Source of the DNA: Candidatus Micrarchaeaceae archaeon
GTDB lineage: Archaea > Micrarchaeota > Micrarchaeia > Micrarchaeales > Micrarchaeaceae
Length of the DNA: 22,160 nucleotides
Direction of reading: 5' to 3'
Assembly (NCBI GenBank): GCA_027310535.1
Contig: DAIDAQ010000069.1
Coordinates: forward strand, 1 to 22,160
A program made the translations under genes and the position numbers. The notes under the pieces were generated by a model that saw nothing but the letters and a program-made list of their open reading frames with translations, was not told the origin of the DNA and did no database searches. This document shows positions 14,945 through 21,315 of the stretch, one piece after another. Every line of letters starts with the position of its first letter. Position 1 is the stretch's first letter.

Positions 14945-15168
14945 ACAAAAGTGCTGTTCGTTTGCGAGGGCAATGTAGAGAGAAGTTAGATAGCAGAAGC
15001 TATTCAACAGCTTAGAGAGGATAATACAACAGCGCCTAGCTGCGGTGTTGGCAAAAAGATGTGGAAGGAACGCTTGTGGGAAAGATGGGTTACTTAATGG
15101 ATTACGAGAGCATTGTCAAAGTACGTGACGCTATATACAAAAGATTGCATAACTGGTTGAGAGAATAA
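14945..15168 (+). pseudogene. Decayed low-molecular-weight protein tyrosine phosphatase / arsenate-reductase-like gene
   Basis: The frame from 14948 reads KVLFVCEGNVERS, the P-loop of low-molecular-weight phosphatases (C-x5-R-S, here CEGNVERS). It then has TAG at 14987-14989 where the family usually has a residue such as Gln, Pro or Met, then IAEAIQQLREDNTTAPSCGVG. After an A5 tract at 15053-15057 the coding frame shifts by one and continues as DVEGTLVGKMGYLMDYESIV, then VRDAIYKRLHNWLRE and TAA at 15166-15168. The last helix matches the family's C-terminal VRDxI helix. No ATG remains upstream. The whole remnant is about 73 codons against about 130-150 normally, so the middle, including the catalytic Asp loop, has been deleted. 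Three independent lesions make it a clear pseudogene. Confidence 0.8.
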
Positions 15169-15619
15169 AGACCATTAGCACCGATAAAAAGACCAGATAT
15201 TCATACAAATGAAAACCTATATCCTAGAACTAGTATATTGCAAATTTCCATAATCACGGAACGATTTGACATCCTTCAAAAAGCATAACTTCCGCATTTT
15301 TGGAAAGCATGGCCTTCTGGTTAACAGGGGTTGATAACACACAAAACCGGTCATGAAAAAACAGTTTTCTTCGAGAAGGCAATTTTTGGCTCACTATTAT
15401 GAAATATATAACATCATTTATCACAAAAATGAAATTCGAAAACTGCATTCCGGGAAACTATCAAAAAAGACTCTACGACGACAAAAACTTGCTCACATTT
15501 GCTCTTTATAAACACATAATTTGCTTCATCGACAAATTGTCGTATAAGGCGAAGGCCTCCAAATAACGCAAAAGAAAAGAAAGTCGTTCACTGCTAAGAG
15601 AGTGCTAGAAAGACTAATA
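15169..15619. other. AT-rich stretch without a supportable gene
   Basis: This stretch is visibly richer in A and T than the surroundings. It holds a good TATA box on the plus strand (CTTTATAAAC, 15504-15513) with a short palindrome CGACAAATTGTCG at 15530-15542 about where transcription would start, but no downstream frame. A minus-strand open frame at 15254-15448 has no Shine-Dalgarno and an internal TATA-like string, and I do not support it. The TATA plus palindrome may be the remaining promoter of a lost gene or that of a small RNA. Confidence 0.4.
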
Positions 15620-15787
15620 TTATTCTAGCCACAGGTCTGGCAACCTAAACCGGATATTGCCATTGATATAATACACCGAATTTATTTCGTCGTCAACAGG
15701 ATTTCGACATGGTTTATGCGCTTCTGCGAAGTCCGTGGCCAGAATGTTGACTGCTGTAGACCCTATTAAACTCACCTCTCCTGCCAT
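15620..15787 (-). CDS. Small intact gene of unknown function in the decayed region
   Basis: A 55-residue frame from ATG 15787 to TAA 15620-15622, beginning MAGEVSLIGSTAVNILATDF and ending RFRLPDLWLE. Support comes from signals: AAGGAG at 15794-15799 lies six bases before the ATG, and a TATA element (GACTATAAACT, 15851-15861) lies about 65-75 bases upstream. Composition is normal for a folded domain, with helix at residues 4-24 and likely strands at 37-48. The same frame is open for a further 22 codons upstream without a start codon (reading KIELLLLFKL...), so it could be the C-terminal part of a longer protein that lost its start. I do not recognise the family. Confidence 0.45.
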   Translation of the reverse strand: MAGEVSLIGSTAVNILATDFAEAHKPCRNPVDDEINSVYYINGNIRFRLPDLWLE

Positions 15788-15850
15788 GAGGGTCTCCTTA
15801 TTGTTCAGTTTGAAGAGTAGCAGGAGCTCTATCTTTTGTTTGATCCAGAA

Positions 15851-15861
15851 AGTTTATAGTC
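15851..15861 (-). promoter_or_regulatory. TATA box for the 15787 small gene
   Basis: On the minus strand, GACTATAAACT. It predicts transcription start near 15828 and a leader of about 40 bases containing AAGGAG. Confidence 0.45.
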
Positions 15862-15926
15862 TTTATTGCTCTCTTACGCATTCCGGAGAGGCACCGCTTC
15901 TGGTTTCTCACAACTTTTGTTGGTAT

Positions 15927-16403
15927 CTAACAGGTCCTTCTCAGGTTGTAGACATAAAGGCTTGGTACTGTCTCAATTATACGGTCGGATGGCGGCTGAC
16001 TGCCATGGGAAGGTTTCGGGAGGCACCTTTCTGCCTTTCTTACAAGTTGCCTTAACATCATGTCTTTGACCTTACCTGCTGTGAAGAAAAGGGCGGTTGT
16101 GGCAACGGCCAAAGATAGCATGTCGTTAAGCTTACTGGAGACTTTCAAGTAATCAGTTGCATAGAAGCCTGCAGCCGCTATCGCAGCGTATGGGACAGTA
16201 GCCACAAGGTGCGCCCTCAAATTCACCAAATTGTACATCTTCGGGGAGAAGGTGCGGACCAGGACATCAATGTTTTCCATGTTTCTCGTGCTGATGCCGA
16301 TGCCTGCGTACCGGCCTGCCCCTTCGATCGCCTTTGAGAGACGTTCCATTTCGCAGCCTTTGGCACCATTTATGGAACCAGCTATATCTTTTATGGTTAT
16401 CAA
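15927..16403 (-). CDS. Hypothetical protein with two membrane segments
   Basis: A 158-residue protein. The N-terminal 60 residues are soluble and charged. Two hydrophobic segments follow at about 67-84 (VATVPYAAIAAAGFYATD) and 97-112 (LAVATTALFFTAGKV), with a short polar hairpin between, and a basic C-terminal tail faces the cytoplasm. I recognise no family. The start codon is TTG 16403: AGAGGTAG lies just upstream, and the TATA box at 16434-16444 puts the transcript start near 16410, too close for a longer protein. ATG 16349 is an internal alternative that would remove 18 residues. A 9-bp inverted repeat lies upstream of the promoter at 16471-16496. Confidence 0.6.
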   Translation of the reverse strand: MITIKDIAGSINGAKGCEMERLSKAIEGAGRYAGIGISTRNMENIDVLVRTFSPKMYNLVNLRAHLVATVPYAAIAAAGFYATDYLKVSSKLNDMLSLAVATTALFFTAGKVKDMMLRQLVRKAERCLPKPSHGSQPPSDRIIETVPSLYVYNLRRTC

Positions 16404-16433
16404 ATCTACCTCTTTGCTTATATTGAGCTTGCC

Positions 16434-16444
16434 AAATATATATT
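16434..16444 (-). promoter_or_regulatory. TATA box for the two-TM protein
   Basis: AATATATATTT on the minus strand, 31-41 bases before the TTG start at 16403. Confidence 0.55.
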
Positions 16445-16470
16445 CTTTTCTTCCATGCAGCTGTGCCCAA

Positions 16471-16496
16471 TAACTACTGAAATGTGGCAGTAGTTA
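16471..16496. repeat. 9-bp perfect inverted repeat upstream of the 16403 promoter
   Basis: TAACTACTG (16471-16479) and CAGTAGTTA (16488-16496) are separated by eight bases. They sit about 27 bases upstream of the TATA box of the 16403 gene. It could be an activator site or a small hairpin. Confidence 0.5.
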
Positions 16497-16829
16497 ACAC
16501 TAATCTTGTGGTATCTGTGAATCACGTCAAAAACATAGTGTAAACAACTACTTTCTTGCCGGACTTCGTGCCACTGTATTCACCATCGTTCATTGATCCG
16601 GGATGCGGGAAGGGGCGAAGTTCTGCGCGGATCCAGAATCCGACTCTGCAGACATACGCAGATCATAAGGAACCATAGGGATATGAAGGATGTAATTGCA
16701 GTCAATGGGAGGGGGCACTACGAGTCAGGGGTTCAAAAGGGCCCTGATTACGGAAAGAGGTGGCTGCTGCGGGATATGGCCGGTATCATACAACCGCCCT
16801 GTGGTACCCCTTATTTCCATGCCACCCAA
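16497..16829. other. Intergenic stretch without a supportable gene
   Basis: This stretch lies between the ends of one minus-strand gene and the promoter region of the next. A plus-strand frame begins here (ATG 16684) and runs on to 17009, but its second half is antisense to the rhodanese gene and it has no clear promoter. I saw no convincing tRNA or terminator. Confidence 0.35.
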
Positions 16830-17147
16830 TTAGAATATCTCTCCTACTATAGCGGTTATGCCTCCCCTGAGGCTGTACGCCTTCACTCCGCGCTTCTCGA
16901 GAAGGATAACCACAGACATGGATGTAACGCCGTGATAACACATAAACACCATGCCCGACATCCTTTCAAGCTCCGAGGCGCTTGCGGTCCTGATCTCCCT
17001 TGGGCTTAGCTGCATCATCCTGTTGACGTCGAAACGGATCAGGCTGGCAACGTAATCGAGCGGTTCTGAACCTATCCAGACCAGCTTGTGCTGCCCTGAT
17101 GACGTCATTGCCTTGGCCTGGTCGAGGCTGACCTCCTGTTCTGGCAT
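16830..17147 (-). CDS. Single-domain rhodanese-like protein
   Basis: A 105-residue protein matching one rhodanese domain. Its active-site loop is C70-Y-H-G-V-T-S, preceded by the strand GMVFMC and followed by a helix (MSVVILLEKRGV) and the closing strand AYSLRGGI, typical of rhodaneses where a persulfide forms on the loop cysteine. The first half (VSLDQAKAMTSSGQ, then LVWIGSEPLDYVASLI) corresponds to the usual strand 1 and Asp-region but is divergent: the family's DVRE segment reads WIGSEPLDY. Such proteins shuttle sulfur or detoxify cyanide and sulfide; which applies is unknown. ATG 17147 follows a TATA element at 17173-17183 by about 28-35 bases, so the mRNA is nearly leaderless and the gene monocistronic. 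Confidence 0.8.
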   Translation of the reverse strand: MPEQEVSLDQAKAMTSSGQHKLVWIGSEPLDYVASLIRFDVNRMMQLSPREIRTASASELERMSGMVFMCYHGVTSMSVVILLEKRGVKAYSLRGGITAIVGEIF

Positions 17148-17172
17148 CCTATCACATGGAACGCGTTTGCAA

Positions 17173-17183
17173 GGTATTTAGCG
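17173..17183 (-). promoter_or_regulatory. TATA-like element for the rhodanese gene
   Basis: GCGCTAAATAC on the minus strand, correctly spaced for a transcript starting just before ATG 17147. Confidence 0.45.
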
Positions 17184-17226
17184 CTTGCCCGAAAGACGTT
17201 TTATTGCGGTATGCATCCTGCCTGAC

Positions 17227-17976
17227 CTAGCGGAACGCCGGTAAATCGTCCATCCTCTTATAGACATAAAGCCTGCCGTTGACATCGCCGAGGCACCCAT
17301 AACCCTTCTTCCACACCATGGCCCTGTCCTTCGCGAACTTCTCGCACACCTCCTTGCCCTCATATTTTAGGTCAGATGTCATGTGCGAGCCGATGTCGAG
17401 CATGAAGTCAAGGAAGGCCTGGTCGCACGCCAGTTGCAGCGACGGCGAGCTGATGTGCGAGTTGCGCTTTATCCTCCTGGTTATTATCCCACGGATGGTC
17501 TCTGCGCCGGACAGCAACGCTTTCTCCCTGCCGGCTTTGTGCGCGGCATAATCTATCGCGCCCTTTGCTTTTAGGTACATATCGTTCACGGCGAAACTCT
17601 TCTCCCTCTTCACTGCCTCATACGCCTCGGACCTTGTCTCGAAGACGATCCATCCCTTGCCGGGCTTGCCGTCAGGGCATAAAAACCTTGCGCATCTGGC
17701 GGTGGTTACCGCTCTTGACAGTATCGCGTTGGGGTTGAAATGCTTCGCACCACTGCCATCGCTGGCCCCGTCCCCTCTGAGTATATGGTTCAGCTCCTTG
17801 CTGACGTCGCCATGCCTGTCTATCCTTATTAGGAGATTATTTACCAACCCTTGCTGCATGCTCTCGGGTCTCTCGTCTATTGCCTGTCTCAGGAGCGACA
17901 GGTACCGCAGCTGGGTTGCATCCCACTTGGAGGTCATGACCTCGGATATCTCAAACCTTGAGCCGTGCTGTGCCAT
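17227..17976 (-). CDS. Hypothetical basic protein
   Basis: A 249-residue soluble protein with no recognised family. It is rich in Lys and Arg with mixed helix and strand. Notable segments are RYLSLLRQAIDERPESMQQG near the N-terminus and a middle region with ILSRAVTTARCARFLCPDG; the C-terminal 50 residues (KFAKDRAMVWKKGYGCLGD, GRLYVYKRMDDL) look like a small beta module. The open frame reaches 18117, but ATG 17976 is chosen: the TATA box at 18005-18015 lies in the extension and predicts a transcript start near 17983. A restriction, regulatory or RNA-binding role cannot be argued from sequence. It is immediately upstream of the mobile-element remnant but shares no sequence with it. Confidence 0.55.
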   Translation of the reverse strand: MAQHGSRFEISEVMTSKWDATQLRYLSLLRQAIDERPESMQQGLVNNLLIRIDRHGDVSKELNHILRGDGASDGSGAKHFNPNAILSRAVTTARCARFLCPDGKPGKGWIVFETRSEAYEAVKREKSFAVNDMYLKAKGAIDYAAHKAGREKALLSGAETIRGIITRRIKRNSHISSPSLQLACDQAFLDFMLDIGSHMTSDLKYEGKEVCEKFAKDRAMVWKKGYGCLGDVNGRLYVYKRMDDLPAFR

Positions 17977-18004
17977 TGTAACACAGCATTTTGTTGTACT
18001 TCCT

Positions 18005-18015
18005 GATATATAAAC
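18005..18015 (-). promoter_or_regulatory. TATA box for the 17976 gene
   Basis: GTTTATATATC on the minus strand, 29-39 bases before ATG 17976. Confidence 0.6.
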
Positions 18016-18152
18016 CATTGTCCCCGTAAGCAGAACGGTATTGCGCAGCGATAGATAGCGGTTGGTTAGCAAAAAGGTTATAGCTTTCAGTGCAAAAGTA
18101 GTTGGTGAAACTTTCACGGAAAGCTATAAATCCTACATGGCTCAACTGGGCG

Positions 18153-18284
18153 ATGAATAGCTCCTTGTCACCTCTAAGATTGAATGTCAACTCAAAGAAC
18201 CTTGCACCCGCCTACTCGAACAATACGCCTTCAGGGATAGAGCAGATAAAAGTAAAAAAGAGGCTCAAGGCTTTGGCAGCTTGA
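18153..18284 (+). CDS. Possible leaderless small ORF beside the IS remnant
   Basis: A 43-residue frame starting at ATG 18153, 23-31 bases after a consensus TATA box (GCTATAAAT, 18122-18130). That spacing is exactly right for a leaderless mRNA. The product is MNSSLSPLRL through a polar middle to a basic end (KVKKRLKALAA). No family is recognised. Its 3' end overlaps the transposase remnant on the other strand by 20 bases. It is supported only by the promoter geometry. Confidence 0.3.
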   Translation: MNSSLSPLRLNVNSKNLAPAYSNNTPSGIEQIKVKKRLKALAA

Positions 18285-18405
18285 AGGCTGCATTAGCAGT
18301 ACCTGACCTCTGCTCATCTCTGTATTCAGGTGAGTCCGGAGGCATGAATAGCAGCCGAATGTTGTCCCTCTTGTCTACATACATGGTGATCGCTAAATTC
18401 ATCAT
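18265..18405 (-). pseudogene. Transposase remnant: first 14 codons of the right-edge transposase joined to other sequence
   Basis: On the minus strand ATG 18405 opens MMNLAITMYVDKRD, identical to the start of the transposase at 22039. At 18364/18365 the identity ends, and the frame continues as NIRLLFMPPDSPEYRDEQRSG and stops at TGA 18265-18267, 46 residues in all. The string LLFMPPDSPE recalls the PPYSPE box near the end of IS630-type transposases. If the right-edge element is of that type, this would be an internally deleted copy; otherwise it is a chimera of an IS end with unrelated DNA. Either way it cannot encode an active transposase. Confidence 0.6.
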
Positions 18406-18459
18406 GTACCCTAGGGCTTTATGCCCTAGGGTTTACTTTGAATAGTGGAATTGTTGGAC
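18365..18459 (-). repeat. Left copy of the 95-base IS-derived inverted repeat
   Basis: Identical over all 95 bases to the reverse complement of 21985-22079. With one mismatch the match extends six more bases (to 18465; GGCTGC here, GGCTGT there). It includes a hairpin with 10-bp arms ACCCTAGGGC and GCCCTAGGGT (18408-18417 and 18423-18432 on the plus strand) and the first transposase codons. It marks the leader end of a mobile element inserted facing left. Confidence 0.97.
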
Positions 18460-18480
18460 GCAGCCTTATGAAGCATATCG

Positions 18481-18490
18481 TTATAAATTA
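18481..18490 (+). promoter_or_regulatory. TATA box of the cold-shock gene
   Basis: TTATAAATTA lies 27-36 bases before ATG 18517. It is only about 20 bases beyond the edge of the IS-derived repeat, so the insertion spared the core promoter but removed anything upstream of it. Confidence 0.65.
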
Positions 18491-18516
18491 TTACGTGGAA
18501 AGCTAAGCGTGATAAC

Positions 18517-18708
18517 ATGAAAGGAAAAGTGAAGATGTTCAATGCCGCAAGGGGCTTTGGATTCATTACTGGCGAAGACGGGAAGGATGTATACGTGCAC
18601 ACTACTGCGATAGCTGGCGGAGCTGCACTGGCTGTAGGTGACACGGTGGAGTATGAAGTAGAGCAGGGAGAACGAGGGCCCAGGGCCAAGAACGTGAAGA
18701 AACTCTGA
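18517..18708 (+). CDS. Cold-shock domain protein (CspA family)
   Basis: A 63-residue single cold-shock domain, an OB-fold that binds single-stranded RNA and DNA and melts RNA structure. RNP1 is RGFGFI at 12-17 and RNP2 is VYVHTT at 25-30. The opening KGKVKMFNAARGFG and the ending AKNVKKL match bacterial CspA closely, except that RNP2 has His-Thr where VFVHF is usual. Length is normal. CspA-type proteins are universal in bacteria but patchy in archaea, so transfer from bacteria at some point is likely (established pattern, not shown here). Its TATA box is at 18481-18490, and the leader after it is short with no strong Shine-Dalgarno. Confidence 0.93.
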   Translation: MKGKVKMFNAARGFGFITGEDGKDVYVHTTAIAGGAALAVGDTVEYEVEQGERGPRAKNVKKL

Positions 18709-18786
18709 CTACATAAGCGGTCAGGCGAACCACCATAACTGTTCAACTGTTGGCCGGGGACGGGGCCTTGATAGGTACCGTGCATA

Positions 18787-19113
18787 TCAATCAGTCTTCT
18801 TCTTTGCTGGCGTGATGCCAGATTTCATTTGGCGCGAATAGCCCGAAGGCAGCACATGTGGATTGTATCTCCCTTCAATCTCGGCGAGTATCTGTTGGGT
18901 TATTTCATTGCGAAGAAACACGAAATAGTCGTTGTTCGCAATGGCGGCAATGTCCCCCCTCCTGTCCGTGAAGAAGTTGACTAGATACGCCCCGCTGTAG
19001 CCGCGATAGAGCAGGTACCTGCACAGGCGACTCCATATGAATCTAGCGCTGCCTGGTACCAGTACGCTTAACAGACATATGATGCCTCTTGTTATTTTCC
19101 AGGTTATGCACAC
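18787..19113 (-). CDS. Hypothetical protein coupled to the 19716 gene
   Basis: A 108-residue protein starting at GTG 19113, the codon directly after the upstream gene's TAG. GGTGTG straddles the junction, so translation is probably coupled by termination-reinitiation. A hydrophobic segment at about 8-24 (TRGIICLLSVLVPGSARF) could be a membrane anchor or signal. The middle (YLVNFFTDRRGDIAAIANND, then YFVFLRNEITQQILAEIEG) looks like a compact alpha/beta domain, and the tail is basic. I do not recognise a family. Confidence 0.5.
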   Translation of the reverse strand: MCITWKITRGIICLLSVLVPGSARFIWSRLCRYLLYRGYSGAYLVNFFTDRRGDIAAIANNDYFVFLRNEITQQILAEIEGRYNPHVLPSGYSRQMKSGITPAKKKTD

Positions 19114-19716
19114 CTACATAGCATCTTCGGAGCCCCTATTTTCCAACCTGAGTATGCCAGCGTATTTGTTTGCGAGGGCATTCCCTTTTGCCATCATAGC
19201 CACTTTCGAATAATGGCCTTTTGAGTTTGTCTTCCTTGCCTCTTTCACTCTTTCCAAAACAGATCCTACAGTGCCATTTTCCCCTGCAGGCAGTTCCAGC
19301 AGCCTGTGGTCAGAGGCAAACTTGCCGATTACTTCTTCTGTTGAATCAGCAAGGGCGAGCACCGCAGCAACACTCATCTTGCTGCTCTTCATGACCTTTG
19401 ACATCAGGTCAAAATGCCCCATGAGCTCCAGCCTTACTGAGTGCTTCCCGTAGATTGCAAGCGCCATCGCAGTGCAATAGCCTGTCTTGTCGTCGGAATA
19501 GCCGGAAAGCTCCCTGTCCCTTAGGAGCTCCAGCTGAATCCCTTCGCTCCCAAGCTTGGCGAACATGTGCAGCTTCACACTGCCTTCTATGTCAGTCTCG
19601 AAGAGGGAGTCTCGGCAGGTGGCCGCTAATGCCCTGAACGCTCCAATGCCATCGTTCACAACCCCTAAGACCTCAGCCTCCATCTGCTCTGGTTTCATCT
19701 TGAGTTTTGCCTCCAT
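19114..19716 (-). CDS. Hypothetical soluble protein
   Basis: A 200-residue protein with no recognised family. The middle has alternating strands (GSVKLHMFAKLGSEGIQLEL, then HSVRLELMGHFDLM) and helices rich in Ala, Glu and Lys, followed by a long basic helical C-terminus. The open frame extends to 19779, but that includes the TATA box (19767-19777). ATG 19716 has AAGGTGGT ten bases upstream and is preferred. It is cotranscribed with the gene directly behind it. Divergently transcribed from the polyprenyl synthetase, sharing about 170 bases of upstream region. Confidence 0.55.
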   Translation of the reverse strand: MEAKLKMKPEQMEAEVLGVVNDGIGAFRALAATCRDSLFETDIEGSVKLHMFAKLGSEGIQLELLRDRELSGYSDDKTGYCTAMALAIYGKHSVRLELMGHFDLMSKVMKSSKMSVAAVLALADSTEEVIGKFASDHRLLELPAGENGTVGSVLERVKEARKTNSKGHYSKVAMMAKGNALANKYAGILRLENRGSEDAM

Positions 19717-19766
19717 CGATACCACCTTAGCTGTTTTTGCTGTGCAGTTTCCTATGGCGTTAACTT

Positions 19767-19777
19767 CATATTTAAAC
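19767..19777 (-). promoter_or_regulatory. TATA box for the 19716 operon
   Basis: GTTTAAATATG on the minus strand. It predicts transcription start near 19745 and a leader of about 30 bases with GGTGGT. Confidence 0.5.
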
Positions 19778-19884
19778 ATTCTCTTTGAAAATCACACGGC
19801 GCTTTGCCTTTTTGTGTTTGTTAACAAAATGTCGTAGTGCCTAGAAAAGTCTTAATAGGCAGCAGCCCACTATATTTTGATTTC

Positions 19885-20907
19885 ATGAACTTCAAGGATT
19901 ACATCGAGCAGCACAGAAAGCTTGTATATGATATGATCTGCAAGTACGTGCCTTACAAGGAGCCACGCGAGTTCTACGGGATAATGAGAGATTATGTGGA
20001 CAGGCAAGGCAGCTACAGGCGCCCGGGCCTGATCATGCTCACAGGCCAGATGTTCGGCGTTCCGCTAGAGAAGCTGGTGCTGCCTGCTGCTGCCATGCAG
20101 CTCTCGGAAGATTGGATATTGATGCAAGATGACATTGAAGATGACTCGGTCTTGAGGCGGGGCAAGCCTGCAGCTCAGAAACTATATGGGCCGATGCAGG
20201 CCTTCAACGCAACAAACATCGGACAGATAGCGATGTGGCGCATGCTCAAGGATTACATGGTCAGCATGAGTAACGGGATTGGGAACAAGGTATACGAGAA
20301 GTTCTACGACATGTTGGAGTACACGACAGAGGGTCAGTATATAGAGATGAAATTCATCTTTGATACACGAGACCTCGCCCTCGCTTCTGAGGCGTTCTAT
20401 TATAGGATCGTTGACAGCAAGACATGCTATTACACAGTTTACGGGCCGTTGCAGATAGGCGCGATGATTGGGAATCAGTCCGAGGAGATACTTGAGGCGC
20501 TGAAGAAGATTGGAACCTACGGTGGCATAGCCTTCCAAATAACAGATGATATCCTTGATATGACAGCAGACGAGAAGGTATTTGGAAAGAAGAACTTCGG
20601 CGATTTGTATGAAGGCAAGGTTACCTTGATAATACTGCATGCGTACAATCAGGCAACCGCATCAGAGAAAGAAAAGATCGATGCAATCTACAGAAAGGCA
20701 CGCAGTGGGAAGACAGAGGACGAGATCAGCTTCCTGAAGGAGATGATCAGCAAATACGGTGGGTTAGAGTACGCAAAAGAGACTGCGCGTAAGTACGGCG
20801 GGCTTGCAAAGGCTGCAGTCGAGGAGAACAAGGATAAGCTGCCAATAAACGAACACGCTGACCTGCTCCTCTCTTCGATGAGAGAGCTGTACGAAAGAAA
20901 CATGTGA
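19885..20907 (+). CDS. Polyprenyl (geranylgeranyl-type) diphosphate synthase
   Basis: A 340-residue trans-prenyltransferase that condenses isopentenyl diphosphate with allylic diphosphates to give the C20 precursor of archaeal ether lipids or a longer chain. The first Asp-rich motif is DDIED at 82-86 followed by SVLRRG; the second is DDILD at 221-225 in FQITDDILD. Trp77, five residues before the first Asp, is bulky and so suggests a short (C15-C20) product, which is inference. The usual GKxxRP substrate-binding motif reads GSYRRP at 42-47, lacking the lysine. ATG 19885 is preferred over GTG 19837 because the AT element CTTAATAGG (19851-19859) would lie inside the longer protein and fits a near-leaderless start. 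MsrB follows at once. Confidence 0.88.
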   Translation: MNFKDYIEQHRKLVYDMICKYVPYKEPREFYGIMRDYVDRQGSYRRPGLIMLTGQMFGVPLEKLVLPAAAMQLSEDWILMQDDIEDDSVLRRGKPAAQKLYGPMQAFNATNIGQIAMWRMLKDYMVSMSNGIGNKVYEKFYDMLEYTTEGQYIEMKFIFDTRDLALASEAFYYRIVDSKTCYYTVYGPLQIGAMIGNQSEEILEALKKIGTYGGIAFQITDDILDMTADEKVFGKKNFGDLYEGKVTLIILHAYNQATASEKEKIDAIYRKARSGKTEDEISFLKEMISKYGGLEYAKETARKYGGLAKAAVEENKDKLPINEHADLLLSSMRELYERNM

Positions 20908-20918
20908 TAATAAGAAAG

Positions 20919-21305
20919 ATGTTTATCGTGGAACCAAAACTTAACAGGTTGACAAAAGACGAGAAAGCTGTGATACTGCGCAAGCACACCGAACCACCTT
21001 TCAGTGGCGAATACGAGGGAGAATGGAGGAAAGGAACGTACCTATGCAGGAGGTGCAATGCACCGCTTTACAGGAGCGAAGCCAAGTTCGATGCACATTG
21101 CGGCTGGCCGAGCTTTGATGATGTGATAAAAGGTGCAGTTAATCGGGTACCAGACCATGATGGTGTAAGAATAGAGATACAATGCGCGCGATGCGGCGCC
21201 CATCTTGGGCATGTCTTTGAAGGGGAGGGATTTACGGTGAAAAACGTGCGGCACTGCGTTAACTCGGTATCTTTAAAGTTTATTCCTTGCAAGCATAGTA
21301 AATGA
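20919..21305 (+). CDS. msrB: Peptide-methionine (R)-S-oxide reductase MsrB
   Basis: A 128-residue enzyme that reduces methionine-R-sulfoxide in proteins. The family signature is complete: TEPPFSGEY near 24-32, zinc-binding C43-RR-C46 and C89-AR-C92, the GWPSF block at 62-66 with the resolving Cys61 just before it, and catalytic Cys113 in RHCVNSVSLKF. Length is normal for a standalone MsrB. ATG 20919 is used; a GTG at 20904 overlaps the stop of the preceding gene and would add five residues (ATGTGA junction), so coupling to the prenyl synthase is possible. Repair of oxidised methionine beside a lipid gene has no evident functional logic and is probably operon packing. Confidence 0.95.
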   Translation: MFIVEPKLNRLTKDEKAVILRKHTEPPFSGEYEGEWRKGTYLCRRCNAPLYRSEAKFDAHCGWPSFDDVIKGAVNRVPDHDGVRIEIQCARCGAHLGHVFEGEGFTVKNVRHCVNSVSLKFIPCKHSK

Positions 21306-21315
21306 GCTTGATGGC

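Noticed and set aside
15254..15448. Minus-strand open frame of 64 codons in the AT-rich region
   Set aside because: No Shine-Dalgarno, and a TATA-like string lies inside the frame too close to the next possible start. Long open frames of this length are expected by chance.
16726..16746. GGGGTTCAAAAGGGCCC, resembling a tRNA T-arm
   Set aside because: The stem does not pair as a 5-bp T-stem around a 7-base loop, and no acceptor, D or anticodon arm fits around it.
16593..17009. Plus-strand open frame of 138 codons overlapping the rhodanese gene
   Set aside because: Its second half is antisense to a gene with a clear active-site loop and promoter. The first half (from ATG 16684) looks mildly protein-like but has no Shine-Dalgarno or TATA box.
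17951..18190. Minus-strand frame with LFIAQLSHVGFIAFRESFTNYF, considered as transposase C-terminus
   Set aside because: It contains the TATA box and start region of the 17976 gene. The resemblance to transposase ends is too vague to support.
18408..18432. Hairpin as an intrinsic terminator
   Set aside because: No T-run follows on either strand, and the same hairpin sits just before a start codon in the right copy, so a leader role is likelier.
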